This document shows positions 10,745-11,735 of a DNA stretch of 11,735 nt, piece by piece. Origin of the DNA: Gemmataceae bacterium. GTDB taxonomy: Bacteria; Planctomycetota; Planctomycetia; Gemmatales; Gemmataceae. The stretch covers positions 1 through 11,735 of the forward strand of contig JADLBT010000274.1 in NCBI GenBank assembly GCA_020847555.1, given 5' to 3'. The notes beneath the pieces are model-generated. The model saw only the letters and a list, made by a program, of their open reading frames with translations. It did no database searches and was not told the DNA's origin. The translations under genes were made by a program, and so were the position numbers. Every line of letters begins with the position of its first letter. The stretch's first letter is position 1.

Positions 10745-11735
10745 ATGGCGACCGCAACCACGACCCTGTCCCCACCCGCCGAGGTGCTTCGCCTGCTCGG
10801 CTCCGCCCAGGTCGTAGCGCTCGATTTAGAGACGACCTCCCTGAGCCCGCTGGACGGCAAGATCCGCCTCCTGTCCCTCAACGATGGCCGCCGCAGCGTC
10901 ATCATGGACTGTTTCGAGAACCCCATCGCCCAGGTACTGCCCGCTCTCAAGGACAAGATTCTCGTCTGCCACAACGCCCTGTTCGACCTGGGGTGGCTCT
11001 ACCGTGCCGGTCTGACGGACCTCCCTGAAGCCGTCTGCACCTACCTCCTGGCCCAACTTTGCACCGCAGGCGAGGGCGACCACGGCTTCCCGTCCCTCTC
11101 CCTGGCCTCGTGCTGCTACCGTTGGCTGGACGGAATGATTGTGGACAAGGGCAACCAGCGCAGCGACTGGTCCGGCACGCTCACCCCGGAGCAGATCGAG
11201 TACGCCGCCCGGGACACCGAGGTGCTGCCCCCCCTTCTCCGTCGGCTGGGTGAGGAGATCGACCGGGCCGGCCTGGCGAAGGTGGCGGACATCGAGCTAC
11301 GGGCCCTTCCGGCGTTCGTGTGGATGTCACAATCCGGTGTGCCGTTCGACACCGAGGCGTGGATCGGTCTGGCGAAGAAGGCTGCAGACGAGGTCCGCCG
11401 CCTCAGCGGCGAGCTGGATGCCGCGGCACCGCCCAGGGGGCAGGCGGGTCTGTTCGGTCACACCGAGATCTGGAACTGGAACAGTCCTGACCAGGTCACC
11501 GAGGTCTTCCGACTGCTGGGCGTGCCGCTCTCGACCACGGCCGACGCCCAACTCGCCCTGATCGACCACCCGGTTGCGACCCTGCTGCGTCAGCACCGCG
11601 AGCAGGCACAGCTCGTGAAGATGTACGGCGGTAACTGGCTGGCCGGTGCGATGATCCGCGACGGTCGCGTCTACCCCGGCTGGCGGCAGATCGGGGCCGC
11701 GACCGGCCGGTCTGCCTGCGCTCACCCCAACATGA
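10745..11735 (+). CDS. Family A DNA polymerase with 3'-5' exonuclease, cut by window edge
   Basis: The ATG at 10745 follows AAGG (10734-10737) by seven bases; the frame is open to the right edge, giving 330 residues. The N-terminal part is a DnaQ-like proofreading exonuclease: ExoI VVALDLETTSLSP (D27, E29), ExoII CHNALFDLGW (N77, D81) and ExoIII IEYAARDTEVL (Y153, D157). From about 185 the sequence enters the polymerase thumb (IELRALPAFVWMSQSGVPFD), and it ends in RDGRVYPGWRQIGAATGRSA, the conserved entry to the palm (motif A follows beyond the window). It lacks the N-terminal 5' nuclease of host Pol I, as is usual for phage-encoded enzymes. It should be the processive or gap-filling polymerase of this replication module. 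Confidence 0.95.
   Translation, partial: MATATTTLSPPAEVLRLLGSAQVVALDLETTSLSPLDGKIRLLSLNDGRRSVIMDCFENPIAQVLPALKDKILVCHNALFDLGWLYRAGLTDLPEAVCTYLLAQLCTAGEGDHGFPSLSLASCCYRWLDGMIVDKGNQRSDWSGTLTPEQIEYAARDTEVLPPLLRRLGEEIDRAGLAKVADIELRALPAFVWMSQSGVPFDTEAWIGLAKKAADEVRRLSGELDAAAPPRGQAGLFGHTEIWNWNSPDQVTEVFRLLGVPLSTTADAQLALIDHPVATLLRQHREQAQLVKMYGGNWLAGAMIRDGRVYPGWRQIGAATGRSACAHPNM

Overview
The window is a compact, high-GC stretch in which every supported gene lies on the + strand. Many neighbours overlap by ATGA or GTGA, and the content is typical of a bacteriophage, prophage or plasmid-like replicon. The best host clue is a small protein at 1222-1530 carrying the planctomycete 'repeat-companion' domain (TIGR02996 type, known mainly from Gemmata and relatives). 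I infer a mobile element of a Gemmata-like planctomycete. No structural phage genes, integrase, rRNA or tRNA are visible, so phage and plasmid cannot be told apart from this window alone.

Layout. 1-1976: seven small accessory genes. They are a partial gene with a 24-bp tandem repeat, an unknown, a two-helix membrane protein, a small phage-type protein (DUF6948-like), the TIGR02996 protein with a long Gly/Tyr/Asp/Asn tail, a short helical unknown, and an excisionase-type winged-helix DNA-binding protein. 1977-2327: a 350-bp non-coding stretch with a 17-bp direct repeat and hairpins. 2328-3373: an unknown gene, a short N6-adenine-methyltransferase-like protein that lacks its catalytic NPPY motif, and a 48-residue protein of the ribosome modulation factor (RMF/CrpP) type. 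3389-3595: a dense run of perfect inverted repeats, probably structured RNA. Then comes a possible tiny membrane protein and a csrA homologue at 3778-3960.

3957-11735 is a DNA recombination and replication module: RecT-type annealing protein, UvrD/Rep-like helicase, a single-strand-binding-like protein ending in DDIPF, two small phage-type genes, a primase-polymerase fused to a RepA-like helicase, an iteron and inverted-repeat region that looks like an origin (9690-9805), a PD-(D/E)XK nuclease with a PcrA/UvrD-type Tudor domain, and a family A DNA polymerase cut by the right edge.

How the parts fit (inference). RecT, helicase, SSB, nuclease, primase-helicase and polymerase would replicate and recombine the element's DNA. 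The RMF-like protein, the hairpin region and CsrA together suggest a post-transcriptional control cassette directly upstream of, and translationally coupled to, the replication genes. The most noteworthy items are that cassette, the origin-like repeat cluster, the nuclease-Tudor fusion, and a T8 slippery tract that could fuse two overlapping accessory genes.
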